Assembly: GCA_002104905.1 (NCBI GenBank)
Contig: MCFE01000345.1
Location: 1-64,000 of the forward strand
Reading direction: 5' to 3'
From: Basidiobolus meristosporus CBS 931.73
Taxonomy: Eukaryota; Basidiobolomycota; Basidiobolomycetes; Basidiobolales; Basidiobolaceae
Length of the DNA: 64,000 nt
Below the pieces are notes generated by a model. It saw nothing but the letters and a program-made list of their open reading frames with translations, made no database searches and was not told the DNA's origin. The position numbers and the translations under genes are program-made. How positions within the stretch are numbered: the first letter of the stretch is position 1; each line of letters starts with the position of its first letter. Positions 11,750 to 23,100 of this stretch are shown in pieces.

Positions 11750-13465
11750 TCAGCCAAGACAGAAGCAGCAATCATTGCGAGGTACTTTGTCCGCGGTGAT
11801 CAGCTCAAACACAGTCTCTACGTTATCGTAGCGATCATCAAACTCAGTAAATTGATAAACCCCTTCTAAGGAACTATCTTCACTGGAGTTCCTTACGCGA
11901 ACCTTTGGTCGACAAACCGGTTGTCTATCAGTAGGCGTGAACTGAACGTATTCGCTTCTATGTAGGTGGAACCATGGCGAGTACCGCTGGCTGGGGCTTC
12001 GGTGATATTCCACCACTTCACGATCGGCATCCCCAGGTTCGGAATTGTTGACCGTCGTTTGTTCGACACTGGATGTCTCTTCTTCGGCCGGATTGGTGGG
12101 TTTTGAACTGGCTTTACAAATCTGCCCCACGGACGGGGTTGTGCTGCTGTATTCAGTATCCGTGGCGATTGAGGACAATGACGTGTACGAGTCACTTTTA
12201 CTCAGGGCGGAATAATTCGAACAGCCGCGGCTGTTTTGTCCGCTGACTGATATCAGTATCTCCTGGGCGGCCCTGCTTGGTGACAGAGACGGGGCGTTTG
12301 TAGGCTTCAGTGGTGATTTCGAGGCAGAAATGGTGACTTCATCGAACTCTTCCCAGGTTTCTTCGTGGATTTTGGTTTCTGGATAGCCCATATCGGAGGT
12401 GGTATATTCAATATGGTCAATCTCGATACACACATCATCTTCCAGGTACTTGGTAGTAACGTTGCTATTGACAGAATGATACTGAGGAACTTGATCGGTC
12501 AAATCGTCGGAATCATCTTGCTCCTCCTGGATAAAGCTGTGTGCTAGCTGCACCATCATGATCAGTTTTTGGAGTGAGCATCGTCGGTTAGGGTTGACTT
12601 CTAGGATCTGATACAAAATATTGGCGCCCTCTTGGGACAAGGGGAACATTTCTGCGAGTATGGTGCGGTCTTTAAAGTAAGCGGCGAACGTAGCATCTAA
12701 CAACGTTGCTTGTTTCCATGGGTTCCTTCCAAAACACAGGTTGATTAGAATGATTCCAAGCGCCCATACATCGCTTGCTGCTGGAGCGTAGTTCGTGCAA
12801 GAATGCGACTTGGAGCGAGGGGAGAGCTGTGATTCTATACCATGAAAGATGGATTAGACGGTTTCAGAAGAAATCGATCGACATCTCACTTTACCTGGGC
12901 TCATATAGAAGCTACTTCCACACCCAAACTCACAAGAGAACTCCTCTGTTGTAGCCAACCCAAAATCAGCTAGCTTCACGAGACCATCATTAGATATGAG
13001 GATATTCTCTGGCTTTATATCACGGTGGTAAACGCCCTGAGAATGGCAGTATTCCACTGCACGAAGAATGTGGAGAAAAGCCTGTTTGATCAGGGCATTT
13101 CGCTTAGGGCCTGAACCCCCAAATCCCAGACATCTACTCGAGGTGATTGCCTCATAGAGATCGCCTCCCTCGCAATACTCCATACCAATATAGACATATT
13201 CTTTCGTACTAAGCACGAACTCCAAGCTGGTGATATTGGGATGGTGACCCAAGGAGGTGTGAATATCTATTTCCTGCTGTTGGATGGTAGCTTGACGAGA
13301 TCCATGGGGGTGCTTCGGTAGACATTTGACGGCGTACAGCAAGTGCGGAGGGGAGCATCTGCGGCCAAGATATATGGATCCGTATGTGCCATGGCCAATG
13401 ATATCGACTAGCTGGTACTTGGTGGTGCCGTCCTGAAGGATGGTTCCAACTTGATTGGAAATCAT
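11750..13465 (-). CDS. Ran1/Ksp1-like Ser/Thr protein kinase
   Basis: Two exons (13465-12895 and 12834-11750) with a 60-bp intron give 551 residues. The kinase domain starts at about residue 17. Visible residues are the glycine loop GHGTYG (24-29), Lys47 in YAVK, HRD with catalytic Asp149 (YHRDIKPEN) and DFG at 167-169. The intron splits the SPE codon that replaces the usual APE. The second exon supplies [12 protein letters not shown] and GRNPWKQAT, typical of the fungal Ran1/Pat1, Sks1/Vhs1 and Ksp1 group, which respond to nutrients and control meiosis or filamentation. The last 250 residues are a Ser/Thr/Glu-rich tail without a domain. All catalytic residues are present, so it should be active. 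Which member it is cannot be decided. Confidence 0.9.
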
Positions 13466-16400
13466 GTATGTGTATGTCAGTTTCTTAACTTTCCAGGTGT
13501 GGTTAGGGCACAGCTTCTAGGAAGAACTGCCACTGGTGCGTGTGTTTTCGTGCTTGGACGATAATTTCCCTCAAAGAAAGATGAAAAGTGAAGCCAGTTC
13601 TGAAGGAAATCCTTGGGTGTCCTAGGATTGGATTTAGTCGCTCGGGCTAGTAGCGGGGGGTAGGGAGGACGAGAAGGGAGGTTTTAGTCGAGAGCAGTAA
13701 TAAATATGTTAGCTCGGGCAAGAAAAGCACTTTGGCAAAGTGAACGGGAGCACCAAATATATATATGGACACGGTGGTGAAGCGTAATGTAATGGAATAT
13801 TTAACACAGAAGGGAAGCAAGGAGGGTTGTAGTAATACAAGGTGCCAGATATGAAATCTTGTTCAGGTGGATAGGCGGGGAATTTAACAAAAGGTAGTCA
13901 ATGGTAGAAATCAAAAGACGTATTGAAGGGGAAGGAATGAAATGTTTGAGGTTTGAAGCAAGCTTACATATTATTTTCCATTTAATCCCATCGGTTTTTA
14001 TTTATTTTGATTTCAGCTGCAGGTCCGAAAGCGTGAAATGGCTTAGGCCTGGATCGAGTGGATATGTAAGGTGTACGAATATATCACCTAGTTTAGCAAA
14101 TTACTTAACTAGTACAGTACATGGCAGCTGCTCAATCAATTCTAATCGCTCTGAAACAAAAGAATCACTCAGGTCGTACTGGCCGAATAGCAAGTGGTGG
14201 GCCTTATGACTGACACCAAACCCTCCATCCTTGACGTCGTAGCGACACCCTTGAATACTGAGCATCCCGGATAATATTGCTTGGACGATTCATCGCCTTG
14301 CAGCCAATCACGTCTGGATTTTTTAACAACCAATTTAAGAAATTTAGGATTATTTACAGAAAAGAGAGTTGTCCAGTGAAATGCCCGTCTGGAATATTCT
14401 CCCTATTGCTAATCATGGTATTCGTGGATGAAATTGGCAAATAAGTAGCATCATCAGCAAGTCTCCTCAGTGATTAGCGACCACAAATCATTCTAGAACA
14501 GCACAAGGAAGAAGGTAGAGCCCAACGCCAACGGTAGCGCTGCGACTAATGAGGCGGGCTTCTTGCTGCTTTCTAGTAGCGTCATGCAACTCTGGATGTA
14601 AATCGCTCTAACGCAATGCCGCGAAGCAGGGTTGCTGAAGACGATTGGTCCGGTGAGATTGCCACTATATTCGTACAATATCACCCTACATCCTGCTCGC
14701 CAGGGATTTGATCAACTACCCACCTTAATGCCAGCCAGATTCGCTGCATTCCAGGTAGTCATTGCTCCCCACCAAACCAAGGATTGTTGGAGAATGCGCT
14801 GCAATCAGCAATGCTGGCATTGTCAAGGCTAATCTCACAAGACTGATCCACTCAACCCTGAGGCGATTGGCCACAGCACCTAAGCTGGATCAGAACACGT
14901 CAACCGCGGTGCAGGAAGTCAAATGATATTTTTACGAACAACTTCAGTCCCATTCTAAGAATGGCGGTTCATGGTGGGCAGGAGGGCTCACCGCCACTGG
15001 AGCTGGCTGCCGAGACTTTGTTCCCGAAAAGACTGGTGTTGATTAGGGATTGTTGATTGAGTGGATGATGCAACTCCACATCTGATAGGCGGCCAGCACC
15101 ATCAAATACTGGCTTTATTAACGACTCGAAGATCTGCTCTCTGAATTTGCTCAAGCCATTTGATCTGCATGTGCATCTTCCAATCACCGGGCGCTTGCTT
15201 AGCTATCGCTCACGTGGATGGACAAGCATTTACAACGAGCGCACTTAATGCGTGATGTTTCTTTTTCGAGGTCCCTGAATCCATACGGGAATCGCCTTTC
15301 TCTCAGGGTTCCTGATAAAGTCCCATTCCCACAACAATCATCTAATTGTCTGATCGCTCATCTACCTATTGGCTCTTTGATCCATAATAACATCAAACAG
15401 GTCTGACTGGCATGGAGAGATGTGCATTGAAATGTCCGCTTCCCACTCCCAAACATATCGCTACCATACTTGATCGCTCTTCCGGATACCACCACTTTCA
15501 TCGGCACTTCCAACCAGCATGGAACCAATTGTTCCATATGCGTAGGCTCGCGCCAACTCATGACTTCATGATGATAACCCGGCGTTTCATTTGTCGCATG
15601 CAAGATATGCACATGTGTACTCTTGATGATCCATATAGGTTTCCGGGCGCTGTCTACCGCATACTTCCGGCTCTTGATTCGACTGATACTCATCGTTAAG
15701 CAATCAGTTGTGAGCGAATATGAGGCTAGTGGCTGTTGTAGAGAGTAAGGAAGTCACAACTTTATCTTGTTTTCGGGACAGTTGTGGAGTAGTTAGGGCT
15801 GTGGTAGTATTGGTGGAGTGTGGAATCCAAACCGACCATGTTGGGATTTTACGGGTCTTGGGAAACAGTGGTAACCTATTGGCCAAGATATGTGAATCCT
15901 GGATGGCGATTCTGTACAAGGAGTACGTAATAGTAATAGTGGTTCTTACAGAAGGTGAATTGTTTGCAGCTGTCTTTGGACTAGTGATAATACAAGTGCT
16001 GAGCTAATTTGGGCGGAGTCCAATTCCACACGGCTGAAGAGGTAAATGCAATCCTAGGTGATTGGAAGCAATGCATGCCTCTGTCAACCGTTGCAACCAA
16101 GCATGCGTTCAAAATGGTGAGCATTTATCTCATGCTATTTTACGGGAGATTGAGATGTTTGTTTCTGAGATTATTGGCAGTCAAGTACTCAGCATTTATG
16201 GCGATTGTTGCTAAGTGTTTATACGCTATTGAAATCATCGAATACGAGCACATTGAATAGTACAACCATCCCTTGCTTTACTCAATCACTCCAGATGGTT
16301 GCCAGATACTGAATGCAGATTCATGTAAGGAGTAATCATGGAGGCAGAGTGCTGCATTGGCAACAAAGGTGATTCCGAAGGTTTGGAGGTATGGCGAAGT

Positions 16401-16908
16401 CTGTGTGAATACATGTGGCATAGCAGGGGTTATGCTAGTATAGATTCAACAGACCGGATATCCAAATTAATGCCTGATGGTGTTCAAGTAGATTTACAGA
16501 ATGAAGCTGAGGGCTTAGGGAGAACAGCGTTGGCCTCCTTTCTCTGTTGGCAGGGCCAAAATAGGTAGCACTTTCAGCATAGTGTCAATAAGGCGAGTAC
16601 TTTGCCAAAGCATGATCATATGAGTTGGGTCTTCACTGACAATTTGTAATGGCCTCGTTGTAGGAGTATTTTGTATATACACTAAAAGTTGGGCCATATC
16701 TTTCATAGGACAGTTGTACTGGAGATAAATCAACATGCATTTACATCACGATCATTGTATACACAATAGTTAATCATGATTGATGTCAGCAGCAGATTTT
16801 TTTCCTGGTATAGCCAAACTATCAATCCCGAGCAACCACTTTTTTTTACAAGTCGATATTCAACCGACGCTCTCGTTTCCAGCGCAGCTATTGAATACTG
16901 TAGCAGAA
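13466..16908. other. Long intergenic region without supported genes
   Basis: This is the divergent gap between the Ran1-like kinase (reading left) and DRG1 (reading right). Open frames are short and carry no domains. The left end holds the kinase promoter. Confidence 0.45.
13758..13766 (-). promoter_or_regulatory. TATA-like run upstream of the Ran1-like kinase
   Basis: An alternating TATATATAT run lies about 290 bp upstream of the kinase ATG at 13465. Placement is plausible for a TATA element with a long leader, but AT runs are common in such gaps. Confidence 0.35.
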
Positions 16909-18678
16909 ATGGGTATTCTGGAGAAAATCGGAGAGATCGAGAGAGAAATCTCTCGTACTCAAAAGAATAAAGGTATGCGTTTTCGAAGGTGTTATTTCTT
17001 GTCTACAACCGATGTTTTAAACCAACATAATCTATCTGACAGCCACTGAGCATCATCTTGGTCTCTTGAAGGCCAAATTGGCCAAATATAGGCTTCAACT
17101 TCTCGAACCCAAAGCTACAAGTGCTAAGGTATTGTTCATATCTTTATGCATATGGCGGAATCGATAGTTTGGGTAACCAACAGGACCTGGTATTCACACC
17201 GCAATTCATTTGAAAATTTAGGGTGAGGGTTTCGATGTCATGAAGTCTGGTGATGCCCGTGTAGCCCTGATTGGGTTTCCTTCTGTTGGTAAATCTACCT
17301 TACTAGGAAAACTGACCGAGACTCACTCGGAGGCTGCATCATACGAGTTTACCACTCTTACCTGCATTCCTGGCAAAATTGAGTACAACGGTGCTAGTAT
17401 TCAGTTGTTAGATTTGCCCGGTATTATTGAGGGTGCCGCCCAAGGTATGAGTAGTTTTGAAGAGCAGGTATATCTCAACTGCTCACTCCAAAGCTCTTTG
17501 CAGGCAAGGGTCGTGGTCGTCAGGTTATTGCCGTAGCTCGTACAGCAGATCTTGTTCTTATTATGCTTGATGCCACCAAGAGTCATCAACAAAGGTATGT
17601 ATACCCGAGAATTTTCTCGACGTGATGTCGGTCTAACTGCAGAACATAAAACAGAATGCTTCTCGAAGCCGAGTTGGAGGCAGTAGGTATCCGTTTAAAT
17701 ACCCAAAAGCCCAACGTTTACTTCAAGGTATACTATTCATCTTGATTACGTGTTTTTCTTGCGTAAACAGGAACACTTACGGTTATATCCAGGTGAAGAA
17801 AGGCGGAGGAATCAGCTTCAACGCCACATGCAAGCTCACACACATGACTCAAAAGCTCGCTCAACAGATTCTTCACGATTACAGTATCCTTTTTGATCGC
17901 CCAGCTTCTATCAGTCCAATGTCTACGTAATGTCCTTGACTTGTATTGTTGCCAGAAATTTTCAATGCCGAAGTTCTTATTCGTGAGGATTGCACTGTGG
18001 ATCAGTTCATTGATGTAGTGTTAGGAAATCGAAAATACCTTAAGTGTCTTTATGTAAGTTGGTCAACATTTGACAGCTCAGCCGGGGCTCCAACCTAATC
18101 TTTCTACAGTGTTACAACAAGATCGATCAAATCACCATGGAGGAGGTGGACAGAATTGCTCGTGAACCTCACACCGCAATCATTAGTTGCGAAAGTGACC
18201 TCAACCTGGATTACCTTGTAGAACGCATCTGGAAGGAGTTGAATCTTCTCCGTGTCTACACCAAGAAACGTGGAGGTAATTAGAGTAATAGCAACGTTGC
18301 TGTGTGCGCTGCAACTGACACGTTCTTTAGAGTATCCCGATTTCGAAGGTGGCTTGATCATTAGAAACGGTGCCACCATTGAACACGTGGTAAGTTTTTG
18401 ATGCCATCGCAATGCACTTCATAGCGGTTATTACGATACTAAGTGGATTCTATCAAATCTCCTCTAGTGCCACGTCATTCATCGAACACTCGTGGAGGAT
18501 TTCCGTTATGCTCTGGTTTGGGTAAGTTTCAAGTAAAGCCTCCAAACAGCCGTATCAGACAGATTAATCTTGCATGAACGTACATTAGGGAACCTCCACC
18601 AAGCATAACCCTCAGCGCGTTGGCCTGAACCATGTCGTTGAAAATGAGGATGTCATTCAAGTTGTTAAAAAGAAGTAG
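16909..18678 (+). CDS. DRG1: Developmentally regulated GTP-binding protein DRG1 (Rbg1)
   Basis: Eleven exons join in frame to 364 residues, close to the 367-369 of human DRG1 and yeast Rbg1: 16909-16972, 17043-17128, 17222-17444, 17504-17594, 17655-17727, 17793-17883, 17956-18053, 18110-18275, 18331-18389, 18468-18521 and 18589-18678. The N-terminus [20 protein letters not shown] is characteristic. G1 is GFPSVGKST (68-76), G3 is DLPG (114-117) and G4 is NKID (245-248). The C-terminal TGS domain ends in [17 protein letters not shown]1 binds translating ribosomes with its DFRP1/Tma46 partner and relieves stalling. Introns are 51-93 bp. A possible poly(A) signal AATAAA is at 18710. The UPF0303 gene starts 280 bp downstream on the same strand. 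Confidence 0.97.
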
Positions 18679-18957
18679 ACTAGCATCGATATTTCAGTCT
18701 CATCGTAAGAATAAATGAAAAATTAATATCCGGAACTACACTTTAGTAGTAATACTGCGCATGAGTAAGATCAGGTGGATGCATTCGAATTCGAAATGCA
18801 GCAGAAGTTGCCTTGTACTCATGGTGCGAGGGTTACGAATCAGCCTGTTAATTGGTAACGTCGATGCTGCTTTGAGTGTCTAGTGATAGGTTAGCCTGCA
18901 TGACGCTTCCGTGCTGTGCTCTATAAATTCGACACTTCCGAACACACTGCAACAGCC

Positions 18958-19440
18958 ATGTTAGCTATGACCGACCACAAGGACATTTTAGGCACTCTCT
19001 TGGAGCAGGAATCGCGTCTTCAGTTCACACAGTTCACCAACGAGGATGCGCTTCAACTTGGGCTTTTGATTCACACCAAGGCGAAATCATTGGGCGATCT
19101 ACCCGTGGCCATAGACATCTCCCGGAATGGCCACTGCCTTTTTCATTTTGCGATGGGCGGGACTTCCCCCGATAATGCGGAGTGGATCCAGCGCAAATCC
19201 CGCACCGTTCTCCGTTTTGAGCACAGCTCCTTCTATATGGGTCAATTGGTAGCCAGCCAGAGCAAGACACTGGAGCAGAAGTTTATGGTGTCCGAGAAAG
19301 TATATGCGCCTCACGGCGGTGCCTTTCCGCTGATCATCAAGAATGTGGGCGTTGTGGGAGCAATCGTGGTCTCAGGTCTCCCTCCACAGGAAGATCACAA
19401 ACTTGTTGTAGATAGCATCCAAGAGTACCTTAAAATCTAA
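18958..19440 (+). CDS. UPF0303 (DUF336/HbpS-like) protein, YBR137W-type
   Basis: This is an intronless 160-residue protein from the first in-frame ATG; the frame is open 42 bp upstream, but only from a GTG. The family is shown by FTNEDALQLGLLIHTKAKS, the DLPVAIDISRNGHCLFHFAM strand, PDNAEWIQRKSRTVLRFEHS and the glycine-rich end GAFPLIIKNVGVVGAIVVSG. Yeast YBR137W is a small cytosolic decamer that interacts with the tail-anchored protein insertion factor Get5, and bacterial relatives bind haem. No function can be assigned with certainty here. A poly(A)-like AATAAA lies at 19451, just past the stop. It is convergent with the RIM15-like kinase. Confidence 0.9.
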   Translation: MLAMTDHKDILGTLLEQESRLQFTQFTNEDALQLGLLIHTKAKSLGDLPVAIDISRNGHCLFHFAMGGTSPDNAEWIQRKSRTVLRFEHSSFYMGQLVASQSKTLEQKFMVSEKVYAPHGGAFPLIIKNVGVVGAIVVSGLPPQEDHKLVVDSIQEYLKI

Positions 19441-20122
19441 TCACTGATGAAATAAATAGATCAGCCCATGTCCCATGCCAACATCCTACAGCCTTTGTTT
19501 ATTACCAGATATAATCAACCATAGAAGTTGCCTCCTAGGTGGAGGTGTCTTACGGTAAGCATAGGTCGCGATTTACCTTGGTCCCGTAGATGGCTGCATC
19601 AATGAGCCACCTTTCGAACTAGGTTTTGGGAGCTTAGGGCTACCAAATACTGAGTCGAGTCGTCATAGTAGACATGGGTAATAAAGCTGTAATACAGCCT
19701 CCAAACCCAACCCAACCCCTAGCCATTTCGTCGGGTTTGGATGATAACACCAGGGAACCGTGATGGTGCTGCAAGAGTATTCAAAAATATCCCATCTTGG
19801 AGATGCTGCTCCCATTAAGCCATGTGTTAACGAATTCCTTCGGAATGATGTTTTGTCACACAGTGATTGAAAAAAGTAGAACGAACTGAACAAAAGAGTA
19901 GATATATCTAGTGCTTCTAAAAGGTGACCGTAGTGTATAGATATCTGGGCTTGATAAATAGTGCCATAGGAATACGATCATGCGATAATAGTACACTGTC
20001 GGGGGAGAGTTGACGGTATGGAAGAAACAGAAAAAGGTGGATGGGGATACATAAGGTTAGTAGAAATACAAACGGAACGTCGAACTTGGCAGAAACCAAG
20101 GCAGTTGCAATAACCGAGGATC
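19441..20122. other. Convergent 3' intergenic gap
   Basis: This is the shared terminator region between the UPF0303 gene (plus) and the RIM15-like gene (minus). No gene is seen. Confidence 0.5.
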
Positions 20123-23100
20123 TCATTTGGTCGAGGACGACGCATACGACTTGGATCTGGCAAGCTGCGTGCTGCCGAGTGGTGTCGTGGCCACTAGCAA
20201 GTTACCAGAGGAAACACTTCGCTCCGTCTTCCGGTATTGCTCTCTTTGTAGTTCAGAATTCACGGGCTCATGGTTTTCATTCAGATGAAGCTGCTGTAGT
20301 TGCTGCTTTTGTTGAGCCGTGATAATCATGGAGGACTTTTTCTTGTTGGTTTCGTTGAGGAGGTCGACATTTTTGTACATAAACGTATCGAACTCCGGGT
20401 CTAGCACACTTGGCGGTCTTGGGATTAGAAGCGGATCGATCAGTTTGGAGCCCTTGCCTCTACGTAGAACCGAGATTCGTCGCTCCCTCTTCGGGGTCAC
20501 GAACGTTGGCGGTGGGCTAATGTTGTCAAATACATCTTCATTAAGCGAGTTTGTAATGTCCATCAACGGCGTGTGAGGAGTAACAGTCTGTGGGGTGTTC
20601 TCCGTTTCAGCCACACTTGCTGTGGAGAGGCTTCGTATATCTGCACGCATGTTTCGAACTAAAAGAACAGAATTAGCTGGGGCTCGTAAGTAGCGATATT
20701 GGACACTAACCATCAAAGTAGCTGGTGTCGAGTTGGTCAATGGGATCAGGGATAAAAGGTGGCTCATGCTCTCTCATATTATCCCAGTTTATTCCATCAA
20801 AGAACGGATGCTTCTTGACACCTGGATATAGGGTGTAGCGTTGAGTGGCCGAGCCTTCAAGCAGCATCAACAACGATAGATACCTTCTGATTTCAAACGG
20901 ACTTCGGGATCTACAGTAAGCAGCTTTGAAATAAGATCCTTTGCGGAATCCGACAAGATCCCCTCCGGAGGCCAGTCAATTGCTATGAACAATACTTGAT
21001 CAGTCACCGCTCCAAATCCCTCAACCCTTCATTATTTACCATGATTTAGAATGTTTTTGAATATCGCTTCGGGAGTCTCATCCATAAATGGTGGATAGCC
21101 CACCAGGAACTCGAAGAGACAAACACCCAGTGCCCACCAATCAACAGCAGGGCCTATTAACGAGGTAATGTCTTAGTTGAACGCGTGGGCGGCCGAAGCT
21201 AGCAAGCAACATACCATGTCCAACCCCAGTCAGGAGCTCAGGTGCCAGATAGTCGGGTGTTCCTAGCAGCTTGGTATCTCGAGCTACTTCGCTTTTCAAT
21301 GCGCGCAACCGGGCAGATGCAATCTTATCACGACTCAACGTGCCTCGTAATGAATTATGCGAGGCCATAGACTGTAGCGATTGTTCTAGTGCCGCACGGC
21401 GAAGGTTTTTATGAGATTTCAGGGTTCCTCGGAGGTTCTGAAGGAAGGGTTAGTTGAAGTCGGGGAAGGCCTTTTGGGCCGGAATATACGGCCATACCAT
21501 CTTCTCCGTGGAAGCACCAGAGTATGCCTCCTTCTCCTTGACTGATATTCTGGATAAGCCAAAGTCCTACCAAAAGAAAATCAATGCTTTGATTACATCA
21601 ATCGCTACACAACTAATCATACTGTCAATTTTATGTGTCCTTCAGCGTCAATCAAAAGGTTGTCCGGTTTCAGATCTCTGTGAGTTATTCCGTTATTATG
21701 CAAGTACTCCAGAGCAAGGACTGTCTCTGCTGTGTAGATGCGGGCCATATCTTCCTCAAAAGCACCCATTATTTGCAACAATGAGCTCAAGTCGCCACCG
21801 ATCAAATACTCCATTACCTTAAGTGGGAGAAGGTGGTGAGATTTCAGCATTCCAAAACAGTCATGCGAGACTTACCAGATAAAGATAGTCAGTGGATTGA
21901 AAAGCATAATAGAGCTTGACGACGAACGGGGTTTTTGCCAAGCTCATCACACGTCTCTCGGCCATCACCTGACTGACCATGTTCTTCCGGACCATATCCG
22001 ACTTCTTCAGAATCTTGATGGCATACAGGTCATGTGTAGTCCGTTTCTTGGCTAGATATACTTTTCCAAAGGCGCCTCGACTGATCGGCTTCAAGATTTC
22101 GAAGTCTTTGATACTCGGCATCCTGGCCCCTCGCTGAGTCTAGAGCATCAAGACGACTTAGTACATGGGTTGCTTGGACTGTTCCATACATTAAAGCATG
22201 ACTTACTGCTTTTTCAAGGACGCTGCCGCTGCAATAAGACGTAGATCTTTTACCACCACCACGTAGAATAGCATTGAACAGTGAAACAAGTCTTTTGGAG
22301 CCTGACGGCCCAACCAAGGGCGAGGAGCTATTGTCCGTTTCTAAGTTCATTCAGGTTAGACTCGGCTAGCCCGCTGATATCCATGGAGACGATATTGTGG
22401 CTTACCATAGCTGAGGCTTCGAGTGGGGACAGGCCCGCTGAATGAGCGACTATTGCGGTGGTTGTTGGAATATCCATTGTTGAAACCGGTGGCAGAAGGC
22501 TCCTGCCCAGAGCGAACACTCAAATTGGTAGAAGAGACGGAATTGGCATTGTTGGCTGCATATGTGGTGTGGAATTTGGAGAGTAAATCGGACTTCTCTT
22601 GGATCTTTGAAAAAAAGCGTTAGCCACAGCACCAGCGATTTTGGTACAAACCTCACTTACGATTCCATTAGCTCTGTTTGCATAGTTTATAATCTGTGTA
22701 TCAACACCGGAGCTGGGCGTACTTCCAATGATACGATTGAGCTTATCTCGGTACTTTTGGAATTTGGAAGTGGCATACTTTCCGGAGTCATTGATTCGAA
22801 TGGTTCTATAAAAAAACTAAGTCCTTCTTTCACAATGAAAAGCAGTCATATTTTTAGCTTACTTGTTGACCATATGCTCGATATTCTCCGCGTCCTTGAT
22901 CATACGGTTGCTTCCACCAGATTGCTACAATAACGTCAGATTCCCATTTTTCTCTCATATTCGACTATGGTAAACTAACCATCAATTCCTGCCTCCGACG
23001 AGCAACTGATCCGGCAAGCCTTTGTAGACCAAGGTTGATTTCGTCCTGCTTGATATGATATTGCTGCGTTACAGCACAATGCTCAGAATGCCGATCCAGC

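Noticed and set aside
15358-16007. Cluster of 95-111 codon frames on both strands
   Set aside because: Both strands are open over the same bases, with no domain, no splice chain and no composition typical of coding DNA here.
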